DNA from: CBDBCU01 sp965203435
GTDB taxonomy: Bacteria > Chloroflexota > Dehalococcoidia > Lucifugimonadales > UBA3495
Assembly (NCBI GenBank): GCA_965203435.1
Contig: CBDBCU010000002.1
Span: 620,001 to 684,000 of the forward strand
Direction of reading: 5' to 3'
Length of the DNA stretch: 64,000 nt
Made by a program: the position numbers and the translations under genes. Shown piece after piece: positions 54,642-63,450 of the stretch; the first letter of the stretch is position 1, and each line of letters opens with the position of its first letter. The notes under the pieces were generated by a model. The model had not been told where the DNA came from. It worked only from the letters and a program-made list of their open reading frames with translations, and did not search any database.

Positions 54642-55901
54642 ATGCCGGCTATGGAATCTGCCGTTGAACGCCGTATGAAACGCTGGCAGGAGCAGCGGTG
54701 GCTGCTGGATGTGGTGGTGCAGACCGTCGGCATTGAGTGGGATCAGCGCCGCATCGGCTATACCCTCGGCCCCTGCGGGCCGGAGGCGGCTCCGGATTTT
54801 AACGGCGTCCGCGCCCGGATTAAACGCTTTAACGACGCCAGTCGGGAGTTCCGCCGGGCCGCGGTCCGCCGGGAAACCAAAGCCCACCAGCACGAGGCCG
54901 CCGGCCACATCGTCGCCGCCCGGGAAAGCTACTTTATCGCCGCCCTGCTCTACGGCAGCGCCCAGTGGCCCATCTTTGCCCACACCCCGGAAAACGACCG
55001 CCTGGGCGAAAAGAAAGTCGAGTGCTATAGCAAGTACGCCCAATACGCCAATCATCCCGTCCGCCGGGTGGACATTCCCTTTTGCGGCAGCGCTATCCCC
55101 GGCTGGCTGCATCTGCCGGCCGCCACCCCCGGCGCGGTCTGGCCGGCGGTTTTGTCCATTCCGGGGATGGACAGTTTCAAGGAAACCGGCGTTGCCCTCT
55201 ATGGCGACCGCCTGCTGGAACGCGGCATCGCCGTGCTGGCGATTGACGGCCCCGGCCAGAAAGAGGCCCTGAACCGGGGCATCCATGTTACCGCCGACAA
55301 TTGGTTTGACGCCGGCGGGACCGTGCTGGCTTGGCTGCGGCAGCAGCCGGAAATCAATCCGGAGCGCATCGCTATCCGCGGCAACAGCATGGGTTCTTTC
55401 TGGGGAACGCAGGTGGCCGCCGTGGATCCCTATATCAAGGGCTGCGCGGTGCAGGCGGTCTGCCACGAGCCGGGGATGAACACTATCTTTAACCTGGCCT
55501 CGCCCACTTTCAAGCTGCGCTTTATGTATATGGCCGGCTATGATGACGAGGACGAGTTCGACCGCTTTGCCGAAACTTTGACCCTGGCCGGCGTGGGGGA
55601 AAGGATAACCTGCCCCTATCTGGCCCTGGCCGGCGAGGATGACCACCTCAGCCCCATTGAGTTCACCTACCAGCTGCTGGACACCATCAGCGCGCCCAAG
55701 GAAATGGTGGTGTACGAGGGGGCGGATCACGGCTTGGGCGGCTCTACCTCTGCCGATTTGGGGCCGAACCCGGCGACCTATACCGCCGACTGGCTGTTGG
55801 ATCGGCTGAACGGCCAACCGATGGACAGCCGGCACATCCTGATTGACCTGGCCGGCCAACCGCAAATCAGCAGCTTTGCCGACTACCCCCGCCCGGGGTA
55901 G
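54642..55901 (+). CDS. Alpha/beta hydrolase of the FrsA-like / DHPON-hydrolase type
   Basis: A 419-residue hydrolase. A helical N-terminal domain (1-140: 'RMKRWQEQRWLLDVVVQTVGIEWDQRRIGYTLGPCG', 'GHIVAARESYFIAALLYGSAQWP') precedes the catalytic domain, a layout like 2,6-dihydroxypseudooxynicotine hydrolase and FrsA proteins. The nucleophile elbow is 'AIRGNSMGSFWG' (Ser near 263), with Asp in 'ALAGEDDHLSP' and His in 'EGADHGLGG' (near 365). It probably cleaves a C-C or ester bond of a small substrate. Start ATG 54642 follows 'AAGAAAGGAGGGC' at 11 bases. Confidence 0.82.
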   Translation: MPAMESAVERRMKRWQEQRWLLDVVVQTVGIEWDQRRIGYTLGPCGPEAAPDFNGVRARIKRFNDASREFRRAAVRRETKAHQHEAAGHIVAARESYFIAALLYGSAQWPIFAHTPENDRLGEKKVECYSKYAQYANHPVRRVDIPFCGSAIPGWLHLPAATPGAVWPAVLSIPGMDSFKETGVALYGDRLLERGIAVLAIDGPGQKEALNRGIHVTADNWFDAGGTVLAWLRQQPEINPERIAIRGNSMGSFWGTQVAAVDPYIKGCAVQAVCHEPGMNTIFNLASPTFKLRFMYMAGYDDEDEFDRFAETLTLAGVGERITCPYLALAGEDDHLSPIEFTYQLLDTISAPKEMVVYEGADHGLGGSTSADLGPNPATYTADWLLDRLNGQPMDSRHILIDLAGQPQISSFADYPRPG

Positions 55902-56170
55902 GGGGGACTGATTCAAACATGGATGGAGTAGGGGTGAACGGGGGAAAGGAAAGCAGTTTGTCCCGGCCCTCAGGAATATACCCCAAAAAATAAAGAACCG
56001 GCTGCTATCCCCTGGCGGGGCCGGCGCCCATCGGTCGGGCACTTTTCGCAGCCGGCCTGGCTCAGCTCGTTGTCAGAACTTTCCGCAACAAACGGAGGCC
56101 ACTACCTTTATACCGCATATTCCCGGGAATGGCAAGGGCTTTACCTGAATATCCCGGCAATTGCCGCCCC

Positions 56171-56273
56171 TACCGTCATTCCCGCGTAAGCGGGAATCCG
56201 GCGGTTGATGGACGGCAAAGGGCGGGTCTTTTCATTACCGTTCGGGATTCCCGCTTAAGCGGGAATGACGGTA
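56171..56273. repeat. Family-1 palindromic repeat
   Basis: TACCGTCATTCCCGCGTAAG at the left, TCGGGATTCCCGCTTAAGCG + GGAATGACGGTA at the right, about 103 bp. It fills part of the 55902-56389 gap, which otherwise shows a family-3 fragment (55908-55926) and no gene. Confidence 0.85.
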
Positions 56274-56389
56274 GGGAGAGGGCGGGAATCGGTAGAGAGG
56301 GGAATGACGGTATGCAAGCCGGCCGGGCCTGCCGGGACGGGATCCCTTTCCCCGCCCGGCGGCCCGGCTTATGGGGTCACCCTCAGCCG

Positions 56390-57811
56390 TCAGTCATCAT
56401 CCTCCAGCTCCTCCACATCCGGCATCAGCACGAACTCCGGGTAGGATTCCATGCCCAATTCGGCGGTGTCCTGCCCCAGCCGCTCGACCTGCGTGGACAC
56501 CCGGGCTTTCAGGAACGGCAGCAAGTCCATCCCCCGCCACAAAACCCAGGATACGCTGAACACGAAAGCGCCAATCGCCACCACGCCGATAAACTGCACG
56601 CCGATATTGGCCCCGGTCGTCCAGGCTACGGCCAGCGTCCCCCAGATGCCGGCAATCAGGTGGGCCGGCACCGCGCCCACCACATCGTCCAGCTTCAGCT
56701 TTTCCAGCAGCTTCAGGCCTCCGGTACAGACCACGCCGCCGATCGCGCCGACAATCACCGCCCACCAGTGTTCCACAAAGGTCGGCCCGGCGGTGACCGC
56801 GACCAGGCCGGCGATGGCCCCGTTCAGGCCGGCGAACAGGTCAATGCGCCCCAGCAGCGGCCGGGAAATGACCAGGGCAGCGATTACCCCGGCCGCGGCC
56901 GCCAGGTTGGTGTTGACCAGAATGTGGGACATCTGCACCACATTGACCACGCCGCCCAGGGCCAACTCCGAGCCGCCGTTGAACCCGAACCAGCCCAGCC
57001 ACAGGATGAACACCCCCAGCGTCACCAGCAGCACATTGGAGGGCGGCGTCTGCCGCACCGTCCCATCCCGGCGGAACTTGCCCAGGCGGGGGCCAACCAC
57101 CAGCATCCCGGCTAAAGCGGCCCAGCCGCCGGTGCTGTGGACGATGGTCGAGCCGGCGAAATCGCTGAATCCCATTGCGCTCAGCCAGCCGCCGCCCCAA
57201 GTCCACGCGCCCACTACCGGATAGATAAAGGCGGTGAGAAACAGGGTAAAGAGAAAGAAACTCCACAACTTGACCCGTTCTGCCAGAGCGCCGGAAACGA
57301 TAGACGCCGCCGTAGCGACGAATACCATCTGAAAGAACCAGTCGGACATGGTGGAGTAGCTGCGCTCGGCGACGACGGCGGCGGCCTCGCCGTCGCCGGC
57401 CACCAGGGCAATCTCGGCCGCCGACGGCCCGTAGGCCAGCTTGAGGGAACCAATCAGTCCAAAGAGCCAATCGGGGCCCACCCCGACATACATCAGGTTG
57501 TAGCCGATAAAGAAAAAGGCCAGCCCGGCGATGGAATAGATGCCGATGTTCTTGAGACAGATCATCGACGCGTTCTTGGTCCGCACCGACCCGGATTCCA
57601 GCATGGTAAAGCCGGCGCACATCCACATCACCAGGGCCCCCCAGATGAGGAAGGAAAAGGTGTTGAGGACGAACTGGGTTTCCGGGTCAATGCCGGCGGC
57701 GTGGGCCGCCTCGGGCCAGACCCAGAACAGGCCCAGAGTCAGCAGCAGCGCCACGGCCGCCAGAGCCACCCGGCGGCGGGAGGAAAAGAGGGTTGCCAAG
57801 GTCGTAATCAT
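56390..57811 (-). CDS. amt: Ammonium transporter (Amt family)
   Basis: A 473-residue ammonium channel with an N-terminal signal-like helix ('RRVALAAVALLLTLGLFWVWPEAAHAA') and eleven more hydrophobic segments. 'FSFLIWGALVMWMCAGFTMLESGSVRTKNASMICLKNIGIYSIAGLAFFFIGYNLMY' carries the Trp/Phe gate and Ser of the outer site; 'STIVHSTGGWAAL' the first pore His, and 'DVVGAVPAHLIAGIWGTLA' the second. The C-terminal tail (residues 420-473, ending 'EELEDDD') is acidic. No glnK is adjacent, so its PII control would be encoded elsewhere. Start ATG 57811. Confidence 0.92.
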   Translation of the reverse strand: MITTLATLFSSRRRVALAAVALLLTLGLFWVWPEAAHAAGIDPETQFVLNTFSFLIWGALVMWMCAGFTMLESGSVRTKNASMICLKNIGIYSIAGLAFFFIGYNLMYVGVGPDWLFGLIGSLKLAYGPSAAEIALVAGDGEAAAVVAERSYSTMSDWFFQMVFVATAASIVSGALAERVKLWSFFLFTLFLTAFIYPVVGAWTWGGGWLSAMGFSDFAGSTIVHSTGGWAALAGMLVVGPRLGKFRRDGTVRQTPPSNVLLVTLGVFILWLGWFGFNGGSELALGGVVNVVQMSHILVNTNLAAAAGVIAALVISRPLLGRIDLFAGLNGAIAGLVAVTAGPTFVEHWWAVIVGAIGGVVCTGGLKLLEKLKLDDVVGAVPAHLIAGIWGTLAVAWTTGANIGVQFIGVVAIGAFVFSVSWVLWRGMDLLPFLKARVSTQVERLGQDTAELGMESYPEFVLMPDVEELEDDD

Positions 57812-58014
57812 TCCGCAAATCACCTGTTGTCGTGGAATAGGGTTAAGCGGCAAGGATATTAGCACAAATCCAACTCCTTGACTACACCGCCGCAAGGGAC
57901 TTTTTTAGGCAATTGCCGCCGCCGGGCAACCTATTGTCGTCAACCCCCTACCGCCAACCACTACGACCGTCATTCCCGTGCCTTTCTCAACCGTCATTCC
58001 CGCAATCCATAAGT

Positions 58015-58118
58015 CCGCTCATCCTGAACTTGTTGAAGGATGGCCGCCGCCGATAAGGAAATTCCCGAGGAATCTGAAAATCTTGCCGGCCATCCTTCAA
58101 CAAGTTCAGGATGAGCGG
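58015..58118. repeat. Family-2 repeats as an inverted pair
   Basis: CCGCTCATCCTGAACTTGTT + GAAGGATGG (58015-58043) and its inverse CCATCCTTCAACAAGTTCAG + GATGAGCGG (58090-58118) enclose 46 bases. Together they form a large hairpin. Confidence 0.85.
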
Positions 58119-58160
58119 AAAGGGATGGCTTGCCGGAGATGCGGCGGCATAAGGCCGCCC

Positions 58161-58265
58161 CTACCGTCATTCCCGCGCAAGCGGGAATCCAGAACGGTAT
58201 TGACTTATGATGCCGCATCCTCGCCAAGCCACCACTAGATTCCCGCTTACGCGGGAATGACGGTA
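58161..58265. repeat. Family-1 palindromic repeat
   Basis: TACCGTCATTCCCGCGCAAG at the left, AGATTCCCGCTTACGCGGGA + ATGACGGTA at the right. Centre 'CCAGAACGGTATTGACTTAT' + 'GATGCCGCATCCTCGCCAAG' is close to the copy at 29935, which fixes the full-length consensus of the family. Confidence 0.88.
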
Positions 58266-58286
58266 AGAGGGGCGGCAAGGCCATCC

Positions 58287-59303
58287 CTAAGCATACCCAT
58301 AATCCCGGAACCACTTTACCGCCCGTTCCAGGGCCGGCTCTACCGGGCTTTGCGGCAGGCCCAGCTGCTGCACCGCCTTTTGGCAGGATACATACATCGG
58401 CCGCCGGGCTACCCGCAAGCCCTCTAACGGCAGGCGCGGCTCCCGGCCCAACAGCCGGCCCTCAATCAGATTGTCCAGACCAGCGGCGGCCAACGCCAAG
58501 CCGAAAGGGATTTGCCAACGCGGCGGCGGCCGGCCGGTGATGGCGCTGAGCATAGCCACGACTTCCCGCAAAGTCAGATTGCGGTGGCCCAGCAGGTAAC
58601 GCTGCCCCGGCAATCCCTTTTCCAGCGCCAGGATATGCCCGGCGGCCACATCCGCCACATCCACCAGGTTCAGCCCGGTGTTGAGCAGGGCCGGCATCCG
58701 CCCCCGCAGGAAATCCAGTACGATGCGCCCGGTGGGGGTGGGTTTTACATCCCAGGGGCCGACCGGGGCGGTGGGATTGACAATCACTACCGGCAAGCCC
58801 GCGGCCGCCATTGCCAAAGCCGCCTGTTCCGCCTGATATTTGGATTGCTTGTAATGGCCGGTCAAATGCCGCTGCGCCTTGCCAGTAGGATCATCCTCCA
58901 CGCCCAGACCCTGCCGAGGCAACGGGATGGTGGACACGGTGCTGGTATAAACGACCTTGTCCACGCCGGCGGATTGAGCCGCCCGCAGCGCATTAACCGT
59001 CCCATCCACATTGACCCGGTAAATGTCCGCCGGGTCTTTCGTCCAGAAAGTATAGGCGGCGGCGCAATGAAATACCGCTTGGCAGCCAGCCACCGCCCGC
59101 CGCAGGGAATCCGGATCGAGAATATCCCCGGCAATCTTTTCAATGCGGCCCGGCCCGGCGCCGCCCCGGCGGTCATGGCTGTCGATGGCCCGGGTAGCGC
59201 TGCCCGGCCGGACCAGGGCGCGCACCTCATAGCCCTGCTGGACCAGGGCCAAGGCCAGATTGCCGCCAATAAAACCGCTAGCCCCGGTCAGCAGAACTTT
59301 CAT
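58287..59303 (-). CDS. hpnA: Hopanoid-associated sugar epimerase
   Basis: A 338-residue extended-SDR protein of the HpnA group linked to bacteriohopanepolyol synthesis. 'KVLLTGASGFIGGNLALALVQQGYEVRALVRPGS' (cofactor loop), 'FHCAAAYTFWTKDPADIYRVNVDGTVNALRAA' and the catalytic Y-x-x-x-K in 'HYKQSKYQAEQAA' (near 154) match; 'VIVNPTAPVGPWDVKPTPTGRIVLDFLRGRMPALLNTGLNLVDVADVAAGH' is typical. It would act on a sugar or nucleotide head group. It is separated from hpnG by a repeat block of 280 bases, so it may have its own promoter. The squalene-hopene cyclase is not in the window. Confidence 0.85.
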   Translation of the reverse strand: MKVLLTGASGFIGGNLALALVQQGYEVRALVRPGSATRAIDSHDRRGGAGPGRIEKIAGDILDPDSLRRAVAGCQAVFHCAAAYTFWTKDPADIYRVNVDGTVNALRAAQSAGVDKVVYTSTVSTIPLPRQGLGVEDDPTGKAQRHLTGHYKQSKYQAEQAALAMAAAGLPVVIVNPTAPVGPWDVKPTPTGRIVLDFLRGRMPALLNTGLNLVDVADVAAGHILALEKGLPGQRYLLGHRNLTLREVVAMLSAITGRPPPRWQIPFGLALAAAGLDNLIEGRLLGREPRLPLEGLRVARRPMYVSCQKAVQQLGLPQSPVEPALERAVKWFRDYGYA

Positions 59304-59367
59304 CAGGCCGCCCTTTCCTCAAGCGAATTCCCCCTATCCGCTAACGCTGCGGATAGTCAATCCCTTT

Positions 59368-59397
59368 CCGCTCATCCTGAACTTGTTGAAGGATGGC
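59368..59397. repeat. Family-2 repeat unit
   Basis: CCGCTCATCCTGAACTTGTT + GAAGGATGGC, a full unit in the gap between hpnA and the repeat array. Confidence 0.85.
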
Positions 59398-59440
59398 ACT
59401 CCACCAATCCGCTACCGTCCTTCCAACCATCCCCCGACAA

Positions 59441-59506
59441 TGTCATTCCGTCCCCTCGTCGATGTCATTCCGTCCCCTCGTCGATGTCATTCCGTCCCCT
59501 CGTCGA
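59441..59506. repeat. Three perfect 22-bp tandem repeats
   Basis: TGTCATTCCGTCCCCTCGTC + GA occurs three times in a row (59441, 59463, 59485). The first ten bases equal the left end of the following inverted-repeat element, so the array grew from that end. Confidence 0.9.
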
Positions 59507-59603
59507 TGTCATTCCGAGCGTAGCCGAGGAATCTAAAAGTCTTGAAAGGAGTCAAGGGTAGGCATTTCAGATTCCTCGGCTACGCTCGGAATGACATCGA
59601 CGA
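59500..59603. repeat. Family-4 element with 35-bp perfect inverted arms
   Basis: Left arm 59500-59534 ('TCGTCGATGTCATTCCGAGC' + 'GTAGCCGAGGAATCT') and right arm 59569-59603 are perfect inverses around 34 bases. It is part of the 3' end of hpnG: it supplies the last codons and stop codon of that gene. A half copy is at 30105. Confidence 0.9.
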
Positions 59604-60326
59604 CGGCGAATTCCTACCATCTTTCCCACTGGCGCGGGAATCCAGAAAAGCCCGGGCAAACTTGGTCAGGCTTTGCCGGGAACGGGCGGCGTCAGCGGCG
59701 AGGCGGGTCAGTTCCGGCAGGCGGCGGGGATGGCCGGCTACGGCTTTGACTATTGGCCCCGGGCCGGCATCCGCCATTGCCAGCAGGTAATGCGGCAAAC
59801 CCTGGCCGGCCGTATCCAATACCGCCCGCGCCGCCAGAAAGGGTACGGAATGGCGGGCGGCAGTGCGGGCAATCCAGTAATCCTCCATATTCACCGTGGC
59901 GGCTTGGTATTGGCGAAACTTGGCGGCCTTGTCCGCGGCGGCGGCGGTTATCTGCGCCACGGTCAATCCGTCGCCGCCGTGCCAATTTATGGCGGCGGAT
60001 TCCAGAGCGGCGACGGCCTGTTGGTACAGCGTTTCATCCGGCTCCAGAAAATCGGCCGCGCCCTCTTTAGTTTCCCGCAAGTAGCGGAAAGGCAGGCATA
60101 AATCCCCGGTACGCCGGGCCGGATCCAAGCCGCCAGCCAAGCCCACCAGCAGCAATTCCCGGATACGGCCGCCATCATCCTCCCGCCGGGTCAGCAGCTG
60201 CTTGACCGCCCTTTGCGCCGCCCGCCGGCCAATACCCACCACCTGCAACTCTACCTCCGGCGGCAAGAGCCCGGCCCGGCGCAGGCCGGCCAGTTCATAC
60301 TCCGTGGCGGCGATGATGGCAAGCAC
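59580..60326 (-). CDS. hpnG: Hopanoid-associated phosphorylase with repeat-derived C-terminus
   Basis: A 248-residue nucleoside-phosphorylase-like enzyme, HpnG, that removes adenine from adenosylhopane to give ribosylhopane or its phosphate. 'LLLVGLAGGLDPARRTGDLCLP' (near 75) and 'AATVNMEDYWIARTAARHSVPFLAARAVLDTAGQGLP' (near 150; Glu in 'NMEDYW') are the conserved parts. Its last 10-20 residues, 'GKDGRNSPSSMSFRA', are encoded by the family-4 repeat and its flank, and the stop codon lies inside the repeat arm. So the repeat insertion replaced the original end. It starts 11 bases from hpnH. Confidence 0.8.
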   Translation of the reverse strand: MLAIIAATEYELAGLRRAGLLPPEVELQVVGIGRRAAQRAVKQLLTRREDDGGRIRELLLVGLAGGLDPARRTGDLCLPFRYLRETKEGAADFLEPDETLYQQAVAALESAAINWHGGDGLTVAQITAAAADKAAKFRQYQAATVNMEDYWIARTAARHSVPFLAARAVLDTAGQGLPHYLLAMADAGPGPIVKAVAGHPRRLPELTRLAADAARSRQSLTKFARAFLDSRASGKDGRNSPSSMSFRA

Positions 60327-60336
60327 GGGATAATCT

Positions 60337-61377
60337 CTAGGCCGCCGTTATGCCGCCCTTGTGCGCCGCGCCGGATTTCAGCAGCGTTACCCAGTCTTTA
60401 GGGGTGGATACGGCTTGAAAGATGGTCGCCGACTCGAATCCGCAGTGCATCATGCAGTTGGCGCAGCGAGGATCTTTGCCCACCCCATAGTTATCCCACA
60501 ACTTTTCCGCATAAAGGTCGTCCACCTCTTGCGTATGGGCATCGGCCAAAGGATAGCAGGGCTGCCGCCAGCCCAGCACCGTGTAGGTAGGGTTAGACCA
60601 GGCAGCGCACTGATATTCCTTATCCCCCCGCAGGAAGTTGAGATACAGGGGATTGTTGTAAAAGCGGATGCCGGCGGTTTTGTCCGGGGCCAGCAGTTCC
60701 CGGAAAATGTTGCGGGATTCCTGGCGGCTGAGGAACAAATCCCGGTCGGGGGCGTCGGCAAAATCATAGCCGGGGGAAATCATTGAACCCTCGACGCCCA
60801 AATCGCTGACCAGGCGGAACATTTCATGCAGGTCAGCCACATCGCTGCCGCGAAAAACGGTGGTGTTGGTGCAGACCCGATAGCCCTGGCTCAGGGCGGC
60901 GGATATGCCTTTGACCGCCCGTTGAAAGACCCCGGCCCGGGCCACCGATTCATCGTGCCGCCGTTCCATTCCGTCCAGATGCACCACCCAGCAGAAATGC
61001 TTGTTAGGCGGGATTTTGGGCAGCATCCGCTCCAGCAGCAGGGCATTGGTGCAGCAATAGACGAAATACTTTTCCGCCACCAGGCGGTTGATGATTTGGT
61101 CGATGTGGGGATGGATGGTGGGTTCGCCGCCGGCGATGGATACGATGGGCGCGCCGGACTGGCGTACAGCGGCCAGGGCGGTGTCCACCGACAGCATCCG
61201 ATCCATCACCGGCTTGTATTCGTGGATGCGGCCGCAGCCGATACAGGAAAGGTTGCACATTTCCAGCGGCTCCAGCATCGTGACCAGGGGAAAACGCCGC
61301 CGCCCCCGCAGCCGCTGCCGCAGGATGTAGCCGGCCAGCCGGAAAGACATTGCCAAGGGCCGTTTTGCCGGTTTCAT
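60337..61377 (-). CDS. hpnH: Adenosyl-hopene transferase (radical SAM)
   Basis: A 346-residue radical-SAM enzyme that joins the 5'-deoxyadenosyl group to diploptene, the first step of extended hopanoids. The cluster motif is 'CNLSCIGCGRIHEYKPVMDRMLS' (CxxxCxxC near residue 42), then 'SIAGGEPTIHPHIDQIINRLVAEKYFVYCCTNALLLERML'. The C-terminal Cys-rich 'RCANCMMHCGFESATI' is an HpnH trademark. 'KHFCWVVHLDGMERRHDESVARAGVF' is also typical. No key residue is missing. Transcribed with polyprenyl synthetase upstream (19 bases) and hpnG downstream (11 bases). Confidence 0.92.
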   Translation of the reverse strand: MKPAKRPLAMSFRLAGYILRQRLRGRRRFPLVTMLEPLEMCNLSCIGCGRIHEYKPVMDRMLSVDTALAAVRQSGAPIVSIAGGEPTIHPHIDQIINRLVAEKYFVYCCTNALLLERMLPKIPPNKHFCWVVHLDGMERRHDESVARAGVFQRAVKGISAALSQGYRVCTNTTVFRGSDVADLHEMFRLVSDLGVEGSMISPGYDFADAPDRDLFLSRQESRNIFRELLAPDKTAGIRFYNNPLYLNFLRGDKEYQCAAWSNPTYTVLGWRQPCYPLADAHTQEVDDLYAEKLWDNYGVGKDPRCANCMMHCGFESATIFQAVSTPKDWVTLLKSGAAHKGGITAA

Positions 61378-61396
61378 AACCCCTCTTTTACCTCCC

Positions 61397-62473
61397 TTAA
61401 AACTCCCGGTGCGCCAGAAAGTCGACCAGTTCCGCCACTTCGGCCCGGGCCCAGGGCGGCAAGGCTATGGCGTCCAGGGCGCGGACGGCTTGGGCGGCGC
61501 TTTCCTCGGTCAGCCGCTGGGCGTATTGCGGCGCGCCCACTGCGTCCATAATCGCCATTACCCGCCGCACCTCAGCCTCGGAAAGTTCTGATTGGGCGTA
61601 GATGCGGCGCAGTTCTTGGCCGGCCGCGCCAGTGGCCTGCTCCAGGGCATAGACGGCGGGCAGGGATTTTTTGCGCCGGCGGATGTCGTTGTCGGTGGAT
61701 TTGCCGGTAGCGGCGGCATCGCCCCAAACGCCCAGGTAATCATCCCTTATCTGAAAGGCCCGGCCCAAATCCCGGCCAAAGGCGGCAAAGGCTTGGGCCG
61801 CCGCCGGGCCGCTTTCGGCCAGAGTAGCCCCGATTTCCAGGGAACTGCGGATTAGGGCGCCGGTTTTGCCGGCAATCATTTGCAGATAGTCGGCGGTGGC
61901 AATATCGGCGCGGGATTCAAACTCCAGGTCGCGGCACTGTCCCTCAATCATTTCGAGGTAAGCTTCCAGCAGCAGCCGGGACACTTGCAGGGCGGTGGCC
62001 GGCGCGGCCCCCCGGCCGGCCACCCGGAGCATCGCCGCATCGCCCAGGGACTGCACGGCGTCGCCGCAGACCAGGGCTTTGGGCTGTCCCCACAAAGCCC
62101 ACACCGTCGGCTGATGCCGCCGTTCCAAGTCGCCATCCTGAATGTCGTCGTGAATCAGGGAAAAGTTGTGAATCAGCTCAATGGCGGCGGCGGCGGCGGC
62201 GGCCCGGGACAAATCGCCATCCAGGGCCTCGCAGGCAAACATACAGAGGGTCGGCCGCAGGGCTTTCCCCTGCGCCGCCGGGGATGCCGCCGGCTGGCCC
62301 TCCCGATCAGCCCAGCCCAGATGATAGCGCACCGGTGTGGACAGGGGGGAATCGTCCGCCGCCGGCGCGGCGGCGGCCAATTCCCCCTCCACCCGGTCTT
62401 TATAGCGGGCGAACATCGCGGGCAAGGGCGGCCCCGGCGGCGCGGCCCGGCGGACGGCGGTCTGACTGCTCAT
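61397..62473 (-). CDS. Polyprenyl diphosphate synthase
   Basis: A 358-residue trans-isoprenyl diphosphate synthase. The first Asp-rich motif is 'IHNFSLIHDDIQDGDLERRHQPTVW' (DDxxD near 117) and the second 'GRAFQIRDDYLGVWGD' (near 250). A 'GKALRPTLCMFACEAL' helix (near 75) binds isopentenyl diphosphate. It extends allylic diphosphates; the chain length cannot be told safely from the sequence. Its position in an hpnH-hpnG cluster points to farnesyl-diphosphate supply for squalene and hopanoids, or to a quinone chain. Start ATG 62473; the next gene upstream ends 16 bases away. Confidence 0.88.
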   Translation of the reverse strand: MSSQTAVRRAAPPGPPLPAMFARYKDRVEGELAAAAPAADDSPLSTPVRYHLGWADREGQPAASPAAQGKALRPTLCMFACEALDGDLSRAAAAAAAIELIHNFSLIHDDIQDGDLERRHQPTVWALWGQPKALVCGDAVQSLGDAAMLRVAGRGAAPATALQVSRLLLEAYLEMIEGQCRDLEFESRADIATADYLQMIAGKTGALIRSSLEIGATLAESGPAAAQAFAAFGRDLGRAFQIRDDYLGVWGDAAATGKSTDNDIRRRKKSLPAVYALEQATGAAGQELRRIYAQSELSEAEVRRVMAIMDAVGAPQYAQRLTEESAAQAVRALDAIALPPWARAEVAELVDFLAHREF

Positions 62474-62489
62474 AGCCCCGCTGCCCACG

Positions 62490-63431
62490 CTACAAGGTAA
62501 GCACGGCGGGAATAAGGCGGCGATATTTAGCATCGGCGGCCAGGGCAAACATTTCCAGAGCCAAGGCTCCGAGCAATACCCCGGCATTCTCCGGGCCAAA
62601 GATTACGGCTACCCGTCGCCGCTTGCCGTCCAATTCCATCCGGGCAAAGCCGAGGTCATAGTCGCGGCGGGAGCCGTCGGCCAGATTGAAAGTCTCGGTA
62701 TCCTCTCGCTCGATGCCCAATTCCTCCAGGATGGACGCGGGCACCATCGTGTACGAGGCCCCGGTATCCACCAGCCCGTTGAGGGAACGGGATGCGGTTT
62801 GGTCGGCGTTCCACAGGATAAAATCGGCGCTGAAAGTTCCCACTTCTCCCCCTACGGTCGTGCCGGGCAAAATCAGCCCGTGTTCCCATTCCTCTTGCCG
62901 GCTGCGGGTGAATTTTTCGGCCGGCGGGCTTTTCTTTGCCGCCGCCGGATCGCCGTTCTGGTCAGCCGCGGCCGCGGTTAAGCCGGCCGGCGGCTCCGCG
63001 GCAAAGGCGTGGCTTTCGCAGGCTACCCAATGGTCGCCGCCATCGGCAAAGGTCTCTTTTTTCCAGATGGGGACGATTTCCTTGAGGCGATCCACCGCGG
63101 CGTGGCAGGCTAGAAAGGCTTCTTTGCGGTGCGGCGCGGCGATGGCGACCACCAGGCTGATTTGCCCGATGTCCACCGGCCCGAGGCGATGGGCAATGGC
63201 GACATCGGCCACGCCGAACTCGGCCCGCAATTCCTGGCGGATTTCCTCCAGTTTCTTGAGGGCCATCGGCTCGTAGGCTTCATATTCCAGGTGCGCCACC
63301 GGCCGGCCCTCGGCAAAATCCCGGGTAGCGCCGAGGAAAGTTACCACCGCGCCGTTAGAGTCCCGCCGCACTTGGGCGGTAACGGCCTCCGGATCCAGGG
63401 GTTGGCGGGTAAGTTCAATCATCCCGTTCAT
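62490..63431 (-). CDS. MoaE fused to a retropepsin-like aspartic protease domain
   Basis: A 313-residue fusion. Residues 1-148 are MoaE, the large subunit of molybdopterin synthase: 'GAVVTFLGATRDFAEGRPVAHLEYEAYEPMALKKLEEI', 'IAHRLGPVDIGQISLVVAIAAPHRKEAFLACHAAVDRLKEIVPIWKKETFADGGDHWV' with the catalytic Lys pair 'KKE'. A Pro/Ala linker (150-190) leads to residues 195-313, a single-lobe aspartic protease of clan AA: 'RSLNGLVDTGASYTMVPASILEELGI' (D-T-G-A) and 'GVLLGALALEMFAL' (the hydrophobic-hydrophobic-G motif). A homodimer of such lobes would form an active site. I know of no usual MoaE with this addition. It is preceded by moaD with a C-terminal extension. Confidence 0.85.
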   Translation of the reverse strand: MNGMIELTRQPLDPEAVTAQVRRDSNGAVVTFLGATRDFAEGRPVAHLEYEAYEPMALKKLEEIRQELRAEFGVADVAIAHRLGPVDIGQISLVVAIAAPHRKEAFLACHAAVDRLKEIVPIWKKETFADGGDHWVACESHAFAAEPPAGLTAAAADQNGDPAAAKKSPPAEKFTRSRQEEWEHGLILPGTTVGGEVGTFSADFILWNADQTASRSLNGLVDTGASYTMVPASILEELGIEREDTETFNLADGSRRDYDLGFARMELDGKRRRVAVIFGPENAGVLLGALALEMFALAADAKYRRLIPAVLTL

Positions 63432-63450
63432 TGGATTGCTTTCTCCGTCT

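Noticed and set aside
59441..59506. CRISPR-like array of three repeats
   Set aside because: Units are directly adjacent with no spacers, and the unit derives from the adjacent inverted repeat.
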